From NCBI GenBank assembly GCA_041691015.1, contig JBEPVN010000096.1:1-7836 (forward strand): a DNA stretch of 7,836 bases, in the 5' to 3' direction. Position numbers and translations under genes: made by a program. Shown here piece after piece: positions 6,396 to 7,836 of this stretch (position 1 is its first letter; every line of letters starts with the position of its first letter). The DNA comes from JBBSJT01 sp041691015. Its GTDB lineage: Bacteria > Chlamydiota > Chlamydiia > Chlamydiales > Parachlamydiaceae. A model generated the notes under the pieces. That model did no database searches. It saw only the letters and a program-made list of their open reading frames with translations, and was not told the DNA's origin.

Positions 6396-7589
6396 TTAAT
6401 TAATCCCTATTACATAGTAAGCCGGAAAAGCAAAGCTGTTGTTTTGTCTTGGAATTGCTTCTAAAACAATCTCTTCCCCTAAAACATCTTGCAGATTGAC
6501 TTTTGTGCTATAAAGGTAAGCAATCGGCAAATGGTTTGACGGATTGACCAAAATATAATCGCCTGGTTTATTTTTTACGGATCTGTCATAGGATTCTACA
6601 AGCCCAGAAAGTGTAATAGCTTCTTGTTTTTGGCTTGAATAGAATTCTTCAAGAGATTGATTCGGATTTTCCAAATTCCAAGCTTGGTAGAGAACTTCTT
6701 CATTAGGAATCCAAGCGCTCATCTTAGCTGTAACTTGATTTTTTTCTCGCGTTTCTTTAGGTGTGTTTAGCTCTGTTATGTTATCATCGCTTTCGTTGTG
6801 GAATTTTGTGACATAGACGTGATTTGGTTTTTCTTCAAGAAATGCAATTTTTTTCTGAAGGTACTTGTCTTGAATAGCTGTAAGCATCGAACGCGCTTTA
6901 TCGATTTGTTCGTTTAAGTTGTTTTTATCGCTGATGATTTGATTTAAGTTATTAAAAATGCCTTCCATTTGTATTTGTTGGTAGGGCTTTTCAAGTTCAA
7001 GTTCGCTGATTTGATAAGTCGATTCAAGAAGTCTGTTTACGCTATCGCGTCTTTTGGTGATGGTCACAATCAAGGAAGGATCGCCGATTTTTTCGATAAA
7101 GTCTTTTGCGACATAAAATCTTGTGGTCTTAGGTGTTGCGATTTCAAGCCATTTGCTATTGATCGGGCTAATAATACCATCAACTTGGTCGCCTGAGTTA
7201 AGCTGTACAATCACAGGCGCTTCCAAATCAGGTTCTAGCCGTACGTTGACATGGTTTCCTTCTACGACATTGTCTAGAACAAAGGTGCGGTAAACGTATG
7301 CTTTAAGATCGTGTGGTGCTTGGACCGCATAAAAATCTTCATCTTCTGACACAACGACCAAAAGATCATCTTTATTAAGTTCTCGCAAAACTGCGCTATC
7401 CAAACTTGGGGAGAGGCGCATGCGGACTTTATTTTTTATGATTTTTCCGGTAAATGGTTTAAATGCAGGCTGTTCATTGCTGTTTGTATATTCTGTTGGT
7501 GTCGTAAGTAATGGTGCAGGTATTGCGTTGACAAGCATGGGACAGGAGGCAATGCAGGTATAAATAAAAAAAGATAGTGGCTTATGCAT
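6396..7589 (-). CDS. Exported protein with two bacterial SH3 domains
   Basis: The 397-aa protein begins with a hydrophobic export signal (residues 4-22), cleavable after V-N-A (20-22). An I-A-S-C sequence (13-16) also fits a lipobox, so a lipoprotein is possible. Two SH3b domains follow: about 47-104 (G-K-I, V-R-M-R-L-S-P-S, A-Y-V) and about 108-168 (V-N-V-R-L-E-P-D, L-N-S-G-D-Q-V, R-F-Y-V-A). A helical, coiled-coil-like linker spans about 178-252. The C-terminus (325-397) is beta-rich, with K-P-G-D-Y-I-L-V and A-I-P, and may be another small barrel. Bacterial SH3 domains commonly bind peptidoglycan peptides or proteins at the envelope. No catalytic domain such as NlpC/P60 is seen, so an envelope scaffold is more likely than a hydrolase. 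It leads a probable operon with comM; the functional link is unclear. Confidence 0.85.
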   Translation of the reverse strand: MHKPLSFFIYTCIASCPMLVNAIPAPLLTTPTEYTNSNEQPAFKPFTGKIIKNKVRMRLSPSLDSAVLRELNKDDLLVVVSEDEDFYAVQAPHDLKAYVYRTFVLDNVVEGNHVNVRLEPDLEAPVIVQLNSGDQVDGIISPINSKWLEIATPKTTRFYVAKDFIEKIGDPSLIVTITKRRDSVNRLLESTYQISELELEKPYQQIQMEGIFNNLNQIISDKNNLNEQIDKARSMLTAIQDKYLQKKIAFLEEKPNHVYVTKFHNESDDNITELNTPKETREKNQVTAKMSAWIPNEEVLYQAWNLENPNQSLEEFYSSQKQEAITLSGLVESYDRSVKNKPGDYILVNPSNHLPIAYLYSTKVNLQDVLGEEIVLEAIPRQNNSFAFPAYYVIGIN

Positions 7590-7598
7590 TATTTAAGA

Positions 7599-7605
7599 CT
7601 CCTCT
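7599..7605 (-). promoter_or_regulatory. Ribosome binding site of the SH3b gene
   Basis: The minus strand reads AGAGGAG, nine bases before the ATG at 7587-7589. It is one of the strongest such sites in the window and fixes the start chosen. Confidence 0.7.
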
Positions 7606-7624
7606 AAAAATGGAACTGTATTTT

Positions 7625-7696
7625 TTAATTATTCAAATGATTCTGACTTTAAGTTTTTTACAGATTAAATAACAAGCGTTTTTTGTGAATAATTAA
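7625..7696. repeat. 11-bp inverted repeat upstream of the SH3b-comM pair
   Basis: TTAATTATTCA (7625-7635) is the exact reverse complement of TGAATAATTAA (7686-7696), with 50 bases between. It fills most of the 112-bp gap upstream of the SH3b gene, where its promoter should lie. It could be a paired operator or a 5' leader structure, but very AT-rich sequence makes such matches less surprising. I found no promoter there that I would defend. Confidence 0.45.
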
Positions 7697-7701
7697 GAGT
7701 T

Positions 7702-7836
7702 TTAAGCTTGGACACCCTTAAATAAGGGTCCAAGCTTTTCAACGCAGGCCCCGAGCATTCCAAAATGGCGCAAGTTTTTTTCAACTAAAGAGGCTAAAGA
7801 GGCTAAAGTATCACCACGTTGTGGTGAACAAATTGT
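7702..7836 (-). CDS. C-terminal 44 residues of an unidentified protein
   Basis: The minus strand is open from the right edge of the window to a TAA at 7704-7702. The residues are protein-like: S-P-Q-R-G-D, an L-A-S-L-A-S-L stretch, a helix with N-L-R-H-F-G-M-L-G-A-C-V-E-K-L, then G-P-L-F-K-G-V-Q-A. The start lies outside the window. The amphipathic alternation suggests a helical C-terminus. Its final dozen codons form one arm and the loop of a long hairpin (7704-7737). It lies 112 bp upstream of the SH3b gene on the same strand, so it may belong to the same transcription unit or end before it. I do not recognise the family. Confidence 0.6.
   Translation of the reverse strand, partial: TICSPQRGDTLASLASLVEKNLRHFGMLGACVEKLGPLFKGVQA
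7704..7737 (-). repeat. Hairpin overlapping the stop of the right-edge gene
   Basis: AAGCTTGGA and CCCTT pair with their complements around a four-base ATTT loop: 14 base pairs with one two-base bulge. On the minus strand the last two bases of the hairpin are the last two bases of the TAA stop codon's complement start, so stop and stem meet. An A-rich, not T-rich, stretch follows in that direction, so it is not a classic intrinsic terminator for the gene. In the plus direction a short T run follows, but no plus-strand gene reaches it. Confidence 0.7.
7785..7808. repeat. Short 9-bp tandem repeat in the right-edge gene
   Basis: CTAAAGAGG occurs twice in tandem (7785-7793, 7794-7802), followed by a partial third copy CTAAAG (7803-7808). 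On the minus strand it encodes L-A-S-L-A-S-L, a three-residue repeat that keeps the frame. Close by, TCACCAC (7811-7817) and GTGGTGA (7821-7827) form a seven-base-pair palindrome in the same gene. Confidence 0.6.

Noticed and set aside
7704..7740. Intrinsic terminator for a plus-strand gene
   Set aside because: A stem followed by four T residues is present, but every gene for more than 2.8 kb to its left is on the minus strand, so nothing in the window would use it.
1..7836. tRNA genes, rRNA, CRISPR array, transposase, phage genes
   Set aside because: No cloverleaf, conserved rRNA stretch, regularly spaced repeat or transposase/integrase motif was seen on either strand.

Overview
The window looks like chromosomal DNA from an AT-rich, host-associated bacterium. 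The best guess is an environmental chlamydia (Parachlamydia/Protochlamydia/Simkania type). This rests on an F-box protein next to ordinary bacterial housekeeping genes, a possible C-terminal CaaX box, and a secreted double-SH3b protein. It is an inference from gene content; no rRNA or other taxonomic marker is present. All three stop codons are used normally by the intact genes, so the code is standard.

Layout. 3-308 (+) reads as the decayed 3' end of a gene: two in-frame TAA codons, a 27-bp tandem duplication and a C-terminus ending CVIC. 344-1261 (+) is an unrecognised, largely helical 305-aa protein with a terminator-like hairpin inside its 3' end. 1350-2807 (+) is rmuC, membrane-anchored with a coiled coil and nuclease-like core. 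2797-3018 is an intergenic inverted-repeat element: perfect 18-bp arms, one covering the rmuC stop codon, around a perfect 17-bp stem-loop. 3035-4024 (-) encodes an F-box protein and is divergent from 4157-4849 (+), an unrecognised multi-pass membrane protein. 4860-6389 (-) is a complete ComM/YifB-type AAA+ ATPase. It lies 6 bp downstream of 6396-7589 (-), an exported protein with two SH3b domains, so these two are probably one operon read leftward. 7702-7836 (-) is the C-terminal end of another gene entering from the right; its stop codon borders a hairpin.

How the parts relate. rmuC and comM are conserved DNA-metabolism genes (genome stability and recombination; branch migration in natural transformation). 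Between them sits a divergent pair of lineage-type genes, F-box plus membrane protein, bordered on the left by the inverted-repeat element. The F-box protein is the clearest candidate for action inside a eukaryotic host cell. The CaaX-ending relic at the left end suggests a second host-directed protein once lay nearby. No tRNA, rRNA, CRISPR array, transposase or phage gene was seen, and no gene-free stretch exceeds 300 bases.
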